From NCBI RefSeq assembly GCF_030160235.1, contig NZ_BSNY01000014.1, positions 1 through 60,189 on the forward strand: DNA of 60,189 nucleotides, given 5' to 3'. Positions 21,783 to 30,862 of this stretch are shown one piece after another. Each line of letters starts with the position of its first letter. Position 1 is the stretch's first letter. Both the position numbers and the translations under genes were made by a program. The notes beneath the pieces are model-generated. The model was not told the DNA's origin. It saw only the letters and a program-made list of their open reading frames with translations, and made no database searches. Source of the DNA: Mesorhizobium huakuii. GTDB lineage: Bacteria > Pseudomonadota > Alphaproteobacteria > Rhizobiales > Rhizobiaceae.

Positions 21783-22712
21783 ATGACCACCATCACCGCA
21801 AGCACCACCGCCCCGCCCCGCGCCCGAAAACTCGTCGGCGCCGGGCGCCGGCAATGGATCGGCCTGCTCTACGTCGCGCCGGCCGTGGCGCTGGTCATGG
21901 TGTTCTTCGTCATCCCGCTCGGCATGACGGCGTGGATGTCGCTGCACAACTGGCCGCTGATGGGCGAGCACGCTTTCATCGGGCTCGACAATTACTGGGC
22001 GATCCTGCGCGACACCAGGTTCTGGAACGCGCTGAAATTCACCGGCTACTATACGGTGGTCGTCACCATCGCGATCTTCGCCGTCGCCTTTCCCCTGGCG
22101 ATCTTCATCGAGAAACCGCGGCCGCTGACCAACCTCTACCGCACCTTCTTCTTCATGCCGGCGGTGGTCGGTTTCGCCTCGGCGAGCCTTTTGTGGTCAT
22201 GGCTGCTCAACGTCGATTCCGGCCTGTTCAGCCCGGCCGCCTACGACCTCGGCCTGATCGACAAGAAGTTCAACCTGCTCGCCACTTTCCAGCCGGCCTT
22301 CTGGTCGATCATCGCCATGGTGGTGTGGAAGGTCGCCGGCTTCACCATGATCATCCTGATGACCGGCCTGCAATCGATCCCGCAGGATCTGCAGGAGGCC
22401 GCCGTCATCGACGGTGCCGGGCCGTTCGCGCGGTTCCGGGCGATCACGCTGCCGCTGATGCGCCGCACGCTGGCGCTGGCGCTGATCCTGTCGGTGGCAG
22501 GCTCGATCCTTGCCTTCGACCAGTTCTACATCATCCTGCGCGGTGGGCCGCGCAACCAGACGCTGACGGCGGTCTACTGGATCTTCAACCAGTCCTTCGT
22601 CTCGTTCAAGCTTGGCTATGGCGCCGCACTCTCCATGGTGCTGCTGGTCATCCTGGTGGCGCTCAGCCTCATCCAGCTGTGGCTGCTGCGCAAGCCAGAG
22701 GGCCTCGACTGA
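21783..22712 (+). CDS. Sugar ABC transporter permease (MalF type)
   Basis: A 309-residue inner-membrane protein with six main hydrophobic spans and the permease EAA motif (LQEAAVIDGAGPFARFRAITLPLM) that contacts the ATPase. The start at 21783 (MTTITASTTAPPRARK) is preferred over a TTG at 21762. Its stop overlaps the start of the second permease (ATGA), so they are coupled. Confidence 0.93.
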   Translation: MTTITASTTAPPRARKLVGAGRRQWIGLLYVAPAVALVMVFFVIPLGMTAWMSLHNWPLMGEHAFIGLDNYWAILRDTRFWNALKFTGYYTVVVTIAIFAVAFPLAIFIEKPRPLTNLYRTFFFMPAVVGFASASLLWSWLLNVDSGLFSPAAYDLGLIDKKFNLLATFQPAFWSIIAMVVWKVAGFTMIILMTGLQSIPQDLQEAAVIDGAGPFARFRAITLPLMRRTLALALILSVAGSILAFDQFYIILRGGPRNQTLTAVYWIFNQSFVSFKLGYGAALSMVLLVILVALSLIQLWLLRKPEGLD

Positions 22713-23569
22713 TGGCGCAGGCAATTTCAGCCCGAGGCAAGTTCGCCGCCCGCCTCGCCAGGCACTCCACCGGCATCATCGCCTCGGTGCTGTTCGTCGC
22801 GCCGATCGTGTGGACGGCGCTGTCGGCCTTCAAGCCGGCGGCCGAAGCGCGCCTGCCGCCGCTGCCGCCATGGCCGACGACGGGCTTCTCGCTCGAGAAT
22901 TATGCCACGCTGAACTCCTTCGGCGACGGGCTGTGGGCCTCGGCGCAGAACAGCATCTATGTCTCGGTGATGACGGTCCTGCTGTCGGTCATCGTCAGCG
23001 TGCTGGCCGGCTACGGCTTTTCGCGCTTTCGCTTTCCGTTCAAGGACCTGTTCTTCGTCCTCATCCTGTCGACGATCATGATCCCGTTCCAGTCGATCCT
23101 CACGCCGATCTTCCTGGTGCTGACCAAGCTTGGCCTGCACAATACGCTGACCGGCCTGGTCGGCGTCTATGTAACGCTGCAATTGCCGTTCTCGATCTTC
23201 ATGATGCGCAACGCCTTCGACGCGGTGCCGCGCGAGATCGAGGAGGCCGCCCGCATGGACGGCGCCGGCAACGCCACCATGCTTTTGAAGGTGATGCTGC
23301 CGCTGGTCTGGCCGGGCGTCGTCACCATCGCGCTTTTCGCCTTCCTCGGCGCCTGGAACGAATTCCTCGCCGCGCTGGTGCTGATGACCGACCAGTCGAA
23401 ATTCACGCTGCCGGTGATGATGACGGCACTGCAGTCGGGCCGCTTCGGCGCCATCGACTGGGGCGCCGTGCAGGCGGGCGTCACCGTGATGATGGTGCCG
23501 TGCCTGATCCTGTTCCTTGCTTTGCAGCGCTTCTACATCCGCGGCCTGATGGCCGGGGCCGTGAAGTAA
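22712..23569 (+). CDS. Sugar ABC transporter permease (MalG type)
   Basis: A 285-residue inner-membrane partner of the previous gene, beginning MAQAISARGKFAARLARH. It carries the MalG-type EAA loop (VPREIEEAARMDGAGNATMLLKVMLPL) and ends AGAVK. The ATG lies in the ATGA overlap at 22712. A longer open frame reaching back to 21647 is only a shadow through the first permease. Confidence 0.93.
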   Translation: MAQAISARGKFAARLARHSTGIIASVLFVAPIVWTALSAFKPAAEARLPPLPPWPTTGFSLENYATLNSFGDGLWASAQNSIYVSVMTVLLSVIVSVLAGYGFSRFRFPFKDLFFVLILSTIMIPFQSILTPIFLVLTKLGLHNTLTGLVGVYVTLQLPFSIFMMRNAFDAVPREIEEAARMDGAGNATMLLKVMLPLVWPGVVTIALFAFLGAWNEFLAALVLMTDQSKFTLPVMMTALQSGRFGAIDWGAVQAGVTVMMVPCLILFLALQRFYIRGLMAGAVK

Positions 23570-23621
23570 TCGCCTGACGGCCTCGGCCGTCAACCAATCG
23601 ATGGAATAATGGAGTGAGTTC

Positions 23622-25610
23622 ATGACCGCATCGCCATCCCCCCGCCCCGCCACGAAGGGGAAGCCGAAACTTGCCTTCCGGCCGCTGCCGGTGCCGCAGG
23701 TCGATGTGCATGGCTTCTGGGGCGACCGCGCCGACGCGGTGGCGACCCGCACCGCCGACATCCTCTATGAGCGCTGCGTCGAGGCACGCATGCTGGAGCA
23801 GATCGACCCGGACCGCCCCTCGCCCGGCATCGTCATTCCCTTCCACTCGCCATCGCCCGATGAAGCGGACCGCCAGGGCGCCGAATTCACCGGCTCTACG
23901 GTGACGACGCAGATGTTCTGGGATTCCGATCTCGGCAAGACGATCGAGACCGCGGCCTATTCGCTCTACCGGCGCAAGAACCCGGAACTGGAGAAGAAGA
24001 TCGACGCCGTCATCGACATGTACGGCAAGCTGCAGCAGGAGGACGGCTATCTCTCCAGCTGGTACCAGCGCATCCAGCCCGGCAAGCGCTGGACCAACCT
24101 GCGCGACTGCCACGAGCTCTATTGCGCCGGCCACCTGATCGAAGGCGCGGTCGCCTATTACCAGGCGACGGGCAAGCGCAAGCTGCTCGACATTATGTGC
24201 CGCTACGCCGACCATATCGCTTCGGTGCTAGGCCCCGAGCCCGGCAAGAAGAAAGGCTATTGCGGCCATGAGGAGATCGAGCTGGCGCTGGTCAAGCTGG
24301 CGCGGGTGACGGGCGAGCGGAAATACATGGAGCTGGCCAAATACTTCATCGACCAGCGCGGCCAGCAGCCGCATTATTTCGACGAGGAAGCGCGCGCCCG
24401 TGGCGCCGACCCCAGGGCCTATCATTTCAAGACCTATGAATACAGCCAGTCGCACAGGCCGGTGCGCGAGCAGGACAAGGTCGTCGGCCATGCGGTGCGG
24501 GCCATGTACCTCTATTCGGGCATGGCCGACATCGCCACCGAATATGGCGACGATAGCCTGCGCGTCGCCCTCGACCGGCTGTGGGACGACCTCACCACGA
24601 AGAACCTCTACATCACCGGCGGGCTCGGCCCGTCGGCGCACAATGAGGGTTTCACCAGCGACTACGACCTGCCCAATGAGAGCGCCTATGCCGAGACCTG
24701 TGCGGCGGTAGGCCTGGTGTTCTGGGCAAGCCGCATGCTCGGCATGGGCCCGAACGCCCGCTACGCCGACATGATGGAGCGCGCGCTCTACAATGGCTCG
24801 ATCTCCGGCCTGTCGCTCGACGGCTCGCTGTTCTTCTACGAGAACCCGCTGGAAAGCCGGGGCCGGCACAACAGGTGGAAATGGCACCGTTGCCCCTGCT
24901 GCCCGCCCAATGTCGGGCGCATGGTCGCCTCGATCGGCAGCTATTTCTATAGCCTGGCGGACGATGCGTTGGCCGTCCACCTCTATGGCGACTCCACCGC
25001 CCGCTTCGACATTGCGGGCACGCCGGTGAGCCTGACGCAGGCGAGCCGCTACCCCTGGGACGGCGCCGTCGAGATCACGGTCGATCCGCAAGCGCCGGTG
25101 GAGTTCACACTGCACCTGCGCATCCCGACATGGAGCACCAGCGCGATGCTTCAGATCAATGGCGAGGCGGTCGACCTCGAAGACATGACCAGCGACGGCT
25201 ATGCCGCGATCCGGCGCAGCTGGAAAAAGGGCGACCGCGTCCGGCTCGACCTCGAAATGCCGATCGAGCGGCTCTACGCCAATCCCGAAGTCCGGCAGGA
25301 TGCCGGCCGCGTCGCGCTGTCGCGCGGGCCGCTGATCTACTGCGTCGAGGCATCGGATAATGACAGCCGGCTGCATCGCCTGACCCTGCCGCGTACCGCA
25401 GGCATCGAGGCGCATGAAGCGCCCGGACTGCTGGGCGGCGTGGTGACGCTTTCGGCCATGGCGCGAGCCGATGCCGGCGACGGCTGGCAGGCCGGGCTCT
25501 ATCGCTCCGAACCGCCGGCCAGCGTCGAGACGCGGCTGACCGCCATCCCGTATTACGCCTGGGACAATCGCGAGCCCGGCGAGATGCTGGTGTGGCTGCG
25601 GGACGGCTGA
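23622..25610 (+). CDS. GH127 beta-L-arabinofuranosidase family protein (DUF1680)
   Basis: A 662-residue cytoplasmic glycoside hydrolase with no signal peptide. The zinc/cysteine active site known from Bifidobacterium HypBA1 is conserved: Glu358 and Cys360 in NESAYAETC, and Cys426-Cys427 in HRCPCCPPNVG. GH127 enzymes release beta-L-arabinofuranose, for example from hydroxyproline-rich plant glycoproteins. It is the last gene of the LacI/ABC operon, 52 bases after the permease, so it probably cleaves the imported glycan inside the cell. The exact substrate is inferred. Confidence 0.92.
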   Translation: MTASPSPRPATKGKPKLAFRPLPVPQVDVHGFWGDRADAVATRTADILYERCVEARMLEQIDPDRPSPGIVIPFHSPSPDEADRQGAEFTGSTVTTQMFWDSDLGKTIETAAYSLYRRKNPELEKKIDAVIDMYGKLQQEDGYLSSWYQRIQPGKRWTNLRDCHELYCAGHLIEGAVAYYQATGKRKLLDIMCRYADHIASVLGPEPGKKKGYCGHEEIELALVKLARVTGERKYMELAKYFIDQRGQQPHYFDEEARARGADPRAYHFKTYEYSQSHRPVREQDKVVGHAVRAMYLYSGMADIATEYGDDSLRVALDRLWDDLTTKNLYITGGLGPSAHNEGFTSDYDLPNESAYAETCAAVGLVFWASRMLGMGPNARYADMMERALYNGSISGLSLDGSLFFYENPLESRGRHNRWKWHRCPCCPPNVGRMVASIGSYFYSLADDALAVHLYGDSTARFDIAGTPVSLTQASRYPWDGAVEITVDPQAPVEFTLHLRIPTWSTSAMLQINGEAVDLEDMTSDGYAAIRRSWKKGDRVRLDLEMPIERLYANPEVRQDAGRVALSRGPLIYCVEASDNDSRLHRLTLPRTAGIEAHEAPGLLGGVVTLSAMARADAGDGWQAGLYRSEPPASVETRLTAIPYYAWDNREPGEMLVWLRDG

Positions 25611-25737
25611 GGCTCGCCTGTTTCAAAAATCGCTCTGGCGAGTCATATGATGGTGGCAATGGTGGCGACATTCAGCTCAAATCCGTTCCTCATGGCAAAC
25701 AACTGTATGATGGGCCGGCAGGCAGGAGAGCGAACTC

Positions 25738-26223
25738 ATGCGCCATTTTACTGAATTTCCACCTGGAAGAGCTATTGATCTCGAGTTTAATATTCAATGT
25801 TCGGCGACTGGCCCTGAAGAAATAGACGAGCCAATCAGAATGATTATCAAGGGCTATGAACTGAAAACGCTGAAAGACAACAAGAGCCGGGTATTTGTGA
25901 TTTACGAGTCAATTTATTCAAAAACAGAAATATTTGGTGGCGTCAGGATAATTGAAGATGTAATCGGCCATCAACGCACCACTACTGTTGGAGATATCCT
26001 TGAGATGAAGGATTTTTGCAGATTTACCGGATCGAATTTCGAGTTCTTACGATACCTCGGTTCGGGGGTCGTCGGCTCTTCAAGCTTGCTAGAGAGCCAT
26101 CGTGTTGTGGCGTTGGCGCGGGATGATGACCTTCATGCAAAAATAGAAATACCTGAAGACGTTCAGAGGAATCGATCTGGGATGATCATCTTGGCTGACA
26201 GCAAGGACGCGTTCATCCGATAA
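25738..26223 (+). CDS. Hypothetical protein, AT-rich orphan
   Basis: A 161-residue soluble protein (MRHFTEFPPGRAIDLEFNIQ) with AGGAGAG before its ATG. It is clearly richer in A and T and in Ile, Lys and Asn codons than its neighbours. No family recognised; the alternating strands in the first half (MIIKGYELKTL ... RVFVIYESIY) suggest a beta-rich fold. It overlaps the convergent acyltransferase gene by 11 bases. Probably a transferred gene. Confidence 0.65.
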   Translation: MRHFTEFPPGRAIDLEFNIQCSATGPEEIDEPIRMIIKGYELKTLKDNKSRVFVIYESIYSKTEIFGGVRIIEDVIGHQRTTTVGDILEMKDFCRFTGSNFEFLRYLGSGVVGSSSLLESHRVVALARDDDLHAKIEIPEDVQRNRSGMIILADSKDAFIR

Positions 26224-27301
26224 GCTCTCCGGCAGCAGGCAGCGCCGTCTTCGGTGCCGCTTGCGGCGCGCTGTTGTCGATATGCGCCCAGGCCGGCCGC
26301 TCGAACAGGAACATGCCGAAGCCAAAGCGTTTGACGATGAAGTAGAGCACCACAGGGCTGATGATCGAGACCAGAAGCACCGCCAGGCTGAGCATGCCGG
26401 TGTCGGTCAGCAGGCCGCTTGCCAGCGCAGCGCCACGAAAGAGCGACATCGGAATGGTGAAGGCGACATAGACGACCAGCGAATGTTCGCCGAGCCAGCG
26501 GAGCCATTCCATGACAGGGAATGTCGACAGCAAGCCGCCAAGCACGCAGAGCGCCACCGCGCCGGCGACGGCCAGGGTGAGATGCAGCGGCGGCCATGCC
26601 GCCAGCCCCATCTGCATACCGACCGGATGCATAGCATATCCAGGCGAATAGACGAGCAGACCGTTCACGATCGCCCACACAAGCAGGCCGGCGACGGCCA
26701 GCATCGGGCGGGGTTGCGTCCACTCGACGAGGCGGAACACCAAGGGTGCCATGACGAAGCCGACATAGAAGAACACGAAATAAGCCGCGAACTGTTCAAC
26801 CGCATAGCTGTCGGGATGCGGCGCCCACATCTGCAGGGCGGCGGCGATCGGGATGACGATCCAGGCGGGAACGCCGAACTGCCGCAAGAGCTTGGCCACA
26901 AGGCCAAACACCGCCAGCATGTAGATGAACCACAGCACGCCATAGGGTTGGACGACGGCCATTGCGAGGTCATGCAGCATGCCGCCGGGATCGCGGCTGA
27001 AGATGCCGATCTTCAGCCCGATCGAGATGATCGCCCACAGCACGTAGAAATAGAGATAATGGACGACGCGCCGGTCGATGTAACGCCGCCACGGCCGGTC
27101 GATCACCTGCGACAGGAACAGGCCTGAGATCAGGAAGAATTCCGGCATGCGGAACGGCGTAGCAAAGCCGATGACATAGTGCAGGAAGCCGACACCGCCC
27201 GTGTACTCGCCCGTATTGTAGGCCGAGTACATCATGACCACGAGGATGATCGAGAGGCCTTTGGCCGTGTCCACCCACGGCATGCGCATCGGGCTGTTCA
27301 T
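26213..27301 (-). CDS. Acyltransferase family (acyltransferase_3) membrane protein
   Basis: A 362-residue protein with about ten membrane spans. The N-terminus reads RMPWVDTAKGLSIILVVMMYS, the pattern of acyltransferase-3/OpgC-like enzymes that O-acylate exported carbohydrates. FRMPEFFLISGLFL and the long cytoplasmic RPWRRYIDRR loop follow. It stands alone. The acceptor, such as a glucan, exopolysaccharide or Nod-type glycan, is unknown. Confidence 0.85.
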   Translation of the reverse strand: MNSPMRMPWVDTAKGLSIILVVMMYSAYNTGEYTGGVGFLHYVIGFATPFRMPEFFLISGLFLSQVIDRPWRRYIDRRVVHYLYFYVLWAIISIGLKIGIFSRDPGGMLHDLAMAVVQPYGVLWFIYMLAVFGLVAKLLRQFGVPAWIVIPIAAALQMWAPHPDSYAVEQFAAYFVFFYVGFVMAPLVFRLVEWTQPRPMLAVAGLLVWAIVNGLLVYSPGYAMHPVGMQMGLAAWPPLHLTLAVAGAVALCVLGGLLSTFPVMEWLRWLGEHSLVVYVAFTIPMSLFRGAALASGLLTDTGMLSLAVLLVSIISPVVLYFIVKRFGFGMFLFERPAWAHIDNSAPQAAPKTALPAAGELIG

Positions 27302-27468
27302 GGCAAATCCATTCGGGGCCGGCCAACGAGGCCAGCCATCATCCCGAGATGTCTAGCACCATCAAGCTTCCCAGATCGTAAACACGGATGGTCTTGGGGG
27401 CTTGGCTGACTGCGGCCTGCGGGCCGCTCCTGCCATGTTGAAGTCATTGGCAATCTTCTGCCGTCAGC

Positions 27469-27640
27469 GCTGCCCCTCACCTGCCTGTGCCGGCATCCTC
27501 TCCCCGTAAACGGGGCGAGGGAAGCTGTTGTCGCTGCTTTCGCCAATCGCCAGCGTTGCAGAAAAGTCGCCGGCGGCGCTGCCAGCCCCTCTCGCCCCGT
27601 TTACGGGGAGAGATGTCCGGCAGGACAGTGAGGGGCAGCG
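27469..27640. repeat. RIME-like dispersed intergenic repeat, copy 2
   Basis: A 172-base relative of the element at 5266-5434. The outer ends are inverted (GCTGCCCCTCAC at 27469-27480; GTGAGGGGCAGC at 27629-27640). Two hairpins have the CTCCCCGTAAACGGGG / CCCCGTTTACGGGGAG cores, and the spacer TTTCGCCAATCGCCAGCGTTGCA lies in the same place. It fills much of the 27302-27682 gap; the rest holds nothing I can identify. Confidence 0.8.
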
Positions 27641-27682
27641 CCGACGTTGACCGCTATGCGTATTGGCGATGACACAGCAGAA

Positions 27683-28075
27683 TTACTTCCGCCCCTTCGA
27701 CTTGTTCAAAGCCACGGCAGCCCGCACCAGCGCCTTGAACGCGTCCTCGTTGACCTCTTCACCCTTCTGGAAATCAATGGCCCGCCGCGTATTGCCGTCG
27801 AGGCTGGAGTTGAACAGCCGCGTGGGGTCGGGCAGCGCCGCGCCCTTGGCGAAGGTGAGCTTGACGACGCTCTTGTAGGTCTCGCCGGTGCAGATCATGC
27901 CGTCATGCTCCCACACCGGAACCCCGCGCCATTTCCAGGTCTCGACGACATCGGGATCGGCTTGATGGATGAGCCCGCGCAGCCGGCCAAGCATGTCGCC
28001 GCGCCAGTCGCCGAGTTCCGTGATCCTGCCGTCGATCAGTTCGGAGGGAGATTTGCTCTCTTGCGATACGGTCAT
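27683..28075 (-). CDS. DUF1801 domain-containing protein
   Basis: A 130-residue soluble protein of the DUF1801 (YdhG-like) group: LIHQADPDVVETWKWRGVPVWEHDGMICTG then KVVKLTF-type strands and a basic tail (LNKSKGRK). These small proteins often sit with SRPBCC and ArsR genes, as here. Function not known. Last gene of the ArsR-led operon. Confidence 0.82.
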   Translation of the reverse strand: MTVSQESKSPSELIDGRITELGDWRGDMLGRLRGLIHQADPDVVETWKWRGVPVWEHDGMICTGETYKSVVKLTFAKGAALPDPTRLFNSSLDGNTRRAIDFQKGEEVNEDAFKALVRAAVALNKSKGRK

Positions 28076-28109
28076 GCTGTTTCTCCTCGAGACATGAACA
28101 ATAAAGCGC

Positions 28110-28538
28110 TCACATGCGCTCGCCAGGCAATTGGCTGGCCTGCTTCACCCAGGCGCTGAATTGCGCCTCGTCGAACGCGTCGTCCTCATGAATGTCGAGG
28201 TAGCGCGTTTCCTCGCTCCTGGATTCGCCCGGCGGCACCGGCTTCAGCGACGCGCCGCGAAAGAAGGCCACCTTGATGTATCTTGTGAAGCAATGGACGC
28301 CGAGGAACCAGCCCTCGCCTTCGATGCCATAGAGCGGCGAGTTCCACTTGACCGCCTTGTGCACGCCGGGCACGGCGCGCTCGATGAGCGCATCGAGCCG
28401 CCCGCCCATCTCGCGCTTCCAGCCCGGCATGGCCGCGATATAGGCCTGGACGGGAGCATCGCCATAACCCTTGGCGATTTGCGGATTGCCGCCTGAAAGC
28501 AGCTTCGGCTCAGCCTTGGCCGGGGTCGACTTGGCCAT
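28110..28538 (-). CDS. DUF1801 domain-containing protein, second copy
   Basis: A 142-residue protein from MAKSTPAKAEPKLLSGGNPQ, with the DUF1801 core AVPGVHKAVKWNSPLYGIEGEGWFLG and KVAFFRG. The start at 28538 has AGGAGGAAAG upstream; the longer frame to 28757 runs through the upstream membrane gene. It is divergent in sequence from the next DUF1801 gene, so it is not a recent duplicate. Confidence 0.85.
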   Translation of the reverse strand: MAKSTPAKAEPKLLSGGNPQIAKGYGDAPVQAYIAAMPGWKREMGGRLDALIERAVPGVHKAVKWNSPLYGIEGEGWFLGVHCFTRYIKVAFFRGASLKPVPPGESRSEETRYLDIHEDDAFDEAQFSAWVKQASQLPGERM

Positions 28539-28549
28539 GCGCTTTCCTC

Positions 28550-28771
28550 CTATCCGTTGGCCCGCTCTGTGCTGCGTCCTTTCGCGACATAGGGCAGCAC
28601 GAACATATAGAGGCCGCTGAACAGCATAAGGAAGAGCGGCGGCAGCGGCGAATAAACCACCCAGGCGGGCGGCTGTCCAAACGCCATGGTGACGAAATTG
28701 GCGACGACGGTCGCCGTGAAGACGATCGACAGCCAGCGATGCGCTTGCCTGATCCATGTGCTCCAGTCCAA
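28550..28771 (-). CDS. Small two-span membrane protein
   Basis: About 73 residues: WIRQAHRWLSIVFTATVVANFV and PPLFLMLFSGLYMFVLPYVAKG form two likely membrane spans. I place the start at a TTG (28771) because GGGAGGTTATC is ideally spaced in front of it; an ATG at 28795 is the alternative. It sits between VOC and DUF1801 genes in the same direction. Unknown function. Confidence 0.62.
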   Translation of the reverse strand: MDWSTWIRQAHRWLSIVFTATVVANFVTMAFGQPPAWVVYSPLPPLFLMLFSGLYMFVLPYVAKGRSTERANG

Positions 28772-28815
28772 GATAACCTCCCGTGAAAAATGCATAAAAC
28801 CAGCGGGGCGCGCTG

Positions 28816-29208
28816 CTACCAGCGCGCCAGTTCGGTGATCTGGATGAGATTGCCGCAGCCGTCGCTCAGCTTGGCGATGGTCGAGCCGGTCGCCTCGGTC
28901 GGCGCCATGGCGAAATTACCGCCGCGCGCCTTGATGCGCTCATGATCGCCCTTGATGTCGTCCGTGAAGAACATCACCGCCGGCTGGCCCTGCTCGAACA
29001 TCGCCTGCTGATAGGCCTTTGCCGCCGGCTGGTTGTTGAGCGCCAGTTGCAGCTCGGTGCCCTCGGGCTCATCAGGCGAGGCGACCGTCAGCCAGCGGAA
29101 CGGCCCATTGCTGAAATCGGCCTTCTTGGCCAGGCCGAGCACGCCGGTGTAGAAGGCAAGCGCCCTTTCCTGGTCGTCGACATAGATGCTGGTCAGTTTG
29201 ATCTTCAT
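28816..29208 (-). CDS. VOC (glyoxalase/bleomycin resistance) family protein
   Basis: A 130-residue paired beta-alpha-beta-beta-beta protein starting MKIKLTSIYVDDQERALAFY, with FFTDDIKGDHERIKARGG and DGCGNLIQITEL typical of VOC proteins. The start at 29208 follows GGAGAAAGAC. Members are metal-dependent lyases, dioxygenases or antibiotic-binding proteins; the activity here is unknown. Part of the ArsR operon. Confidence 0.87.
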   Translation of the reverse strand: MKIKLTSIYVDDQERALAFYTGVLGLAKKADFSNGPFRWLTVASPDEPEGTELQLALNNQPAAKAYQQAMFEQGQPAVMFFTDDIKGDHERIKARGGNFAMAPTEATGSTIAKLSDGCGNLIQITELARW

Positions 29209-29280
29209 CGTCTTTCTCCATAGGTTTTGCTGGCGGCCAAGCCGCCCGGTGAAGTCAAGTGTTGGGTTCAATGGGCCCGG

Positions 29281-29712
29281 TCAGTCAGTCCGGTCGAGAA
29301 GCTGCTCCAGCTTCTCGAAGAATTGCGGCCAACCCATCTTGGCGCCGCCATAGGCGCGCCGCTGCTCCGGCCGGAAGCCGGATTGTTCCATGCGCAGATG
29401 TGTCCCGGACGAGGTCGGGGTGAGCGTGAAGGTCACCACGCTTTGCAGATTGAACGCCGGATCCGGGTGCGCGAGGTTCCATGTGTAGGACAGCGTCTTG
29501 TTGGGCTCGACGGCCAGCACCTCGCAGTCGAGCATGCCGCCCCAATCGGCGCTGATGTTGAAGCGGTGGCCGACAGCGGGCTTGAAATCGTTTTTCATCA
29601 GCCACTCCTCGATCAGATGCGGTTGCGTCAGCGCGCGCCAGAGTTTTTCCGGCGGATGGGATATCTGCCGCTCGACGACGACAGTGCGGTTTTCAGTGGC
29701 ACTATCGTTCAC
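29281..29712 (-). CDS. SRPBCC / AHSA1-like domain protein
   Basis: A 143-residue START-like protein: VVVERQISHPPEKLWRALTQPHLIEEWL, then KTLSYTW and a C-terminal helix (WPQFFEKLEQLLDR). The pairing with an ArsR gene is very common; such proteins bind hydrophobic ligands, but few are characterised. Its ATG overlaps the ArsR stop (29709-29712), so they are translationally coupled. Confidence 0.88.
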   Translation of the reverse strand: MNDSATENRTVVVERQISHPPEKLWRALTQPHLIEEWLMKNDFKPAVGHRFNISADWGGMLDCEVLAVEPNKTLSYTWNLAHPDPAFNLQSVVTFTLTPTSSGTHLRMEQSGFRPEQRRAYGGAKMGWPQFFEKLEQLLDRTD

Positions 29713-30032
29713 TGGTCCATCCTTTTGAGCAAATCCTCGAGATCATCGAACCGAGCCTCCCAAAACCCGGCCATCTCACGTGTCCAGTCCATCAGCGGCG
29801 CCAGCGCGCCGAGCTGCGCGCTGTAATGCGTCTGGCGGCCCTCGTGGCGGTCGCGCACCAGCCCGGCCTGCTTGAGCACGCCAAGATGCTTCGACACGGC
29901 CGGCTGCGAGACGCCGGACTGGCTCGTCAGCGCCCCCACCGTCTGTTCGCCCTGGCGGCACAGCCGTTCGAAGATCGCCCGCCTGGTCGGATCGGCGAGC
30001 GTCCTGAAGAGCATGTCATGGGTATCCGGCAT
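29709..30032 (-). CDS. ArsR family transcriptional regulator
   Basis: A 107-residue winged-helix repressor: DMLFRTLADPTRRAIFERLCRQGEQTVGAL, SQPAVSKHLGVLKQAGLVRDRHEGRQ. It lacks the CxC metal-binding motif of true ArsR, so it probably answers to a different signal. First gene of the minus-strand operon of SRPBCC, VOC, membrane protein and two DUF1801 genes, which it most likely represses together with itself. Confidence 0.9.
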   Translation of the reverse strand: MPDTHDMLFRTLADPTRRAIFERLCRQGEQTVGALTSQSGVSQPAVSKHLGVLKQAGLVRDRHEGRQTHYSAQLGALAPLMDWTREMAGFWEARFDDLEDLLKRMDQ

Positions 30033-30130
30033 CTCAGATCGATAACCCGTTGGCTATTGGTTGACGTATAACCGCAGGGATATATGTTCGTCAAGCGGTA
30101 GATTGCAGCGCCCGAAGTATCGGCGGACGG

Positions 30131-30862
30131 CTAGCCTGCCGCATGCGCTCGCCCGATCTCCTGCGCCACCAGTTCCTGCAACTGCCACAGATTGCGGTCG
30201 CGTATGCCGCAAGCGTCGAGGTGGCGGATCGTCTCGAACAGATATTGCGCACCCGAGCCCCAGTGGCCGACGGCCCTGGCCAGCGTCGCCGCCACGGCAG
30301 GCTTGTCGAGCTTGCCGGCATAGCGCGGATTGGCGGGATCGACGACGAAGCCGAGCGCCCGGCTCGCCCGGCCCTCGGTGCTGACCTGCAGCCAGCGCGG
30401 CACGTTGACTGCGGGCAGGATGGTCATCTCGCGACGCAGCAGCGCTTCCAGATTTTCGGCGACCGGCTCGGCGATTTCGAACACCATGCCCTGGCACTGG
30501 CCGCCACGGTCGAGCGCCATCATCAGGCCGGGCTGTTCGAGCGTGCCGCGAAAGCGCTGCACCGTGAAGCAGAACGACCGGTGCCAGCCCCGCGCCACCG
30601 CGCGTTCGCCACCCCTGACCTCGCCCGCCGGCTTCCACAGCAGCGAGCCATAGGCGAACAGCTTCAGCTGTCCAGGCGGTGCCGAGGCCAGGATCCCGTC
30701 GCGGAACCGCGCATAGTCGGCGTCCGTCATATGGACCATGCCCGGCGTCGGCCCGGCATCCTCGACCACCCGCATGGTCCGCGCCACCAGCGCCTCGGTC
30801 AGCGCCATCGGCGCCTTGCGCGGTACGGACTTGCCCGGTGCGACGGAAATGGCCTTGCTCAT
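30131..30862 (-). CDS. chaC: ChaC-like gamma-glutamylcyclotransferase
   Basis: A 243-residue protein with the ChaC signature LKLFAYGSLLWKPAGEV near residue 66 and RSFCFTVQRFRGTLEQPGLMMALDRGG. ChaC enzymes cleave glutathione to 5-oxoproline and Cys-Gly in the cytosol. The length and C-terminal helical part fit the bacterial form. It stands alone between the ArsR and Hsp20 genes. Start at the ATG at 30862. Confidence 0.87.
   Translation of the reverse strand: MSKAISVAPGKSVPRKAPMALTEALVARTMRVVEDAGPTPGMVHMTDADYARFRDGILASAPPGQLKLFAYGSLLWKPAGEVRGGERAVARGWHRSFCFTVQRFRGTLEQPGLMMALDRGGQCQGMVFEIAEPVAENLEALLRREMTILPAVNVPRWLQVSTEGRASRALGFVVDPANPRYAGKLDKPAVAATLARAVGHWGSGAQYLFETIRHLDACGIRDRNLWQLQELVAQEIGRAHAAG

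Noticed and set aside
20075-21808. 577-residue open frame on the minus strand
   Set aside because: It lies antisense to the sugar-binding protein and LacI genes and has the low-complexity Arg/Gly/Asp composition of a GC-rich shadow frame.
21647-22711. Upstream extension of the second permease frame
   Set aside because: It reads through the first permease and the palindromic repeat; the ATGA-coupled start at 22712 is the real one.
30033-30075. Possible ArsR operator before the ArsR gene
   Set aside because: GGTTAT-like words are present, but no clear inverted repeat of the family type could be drawn.
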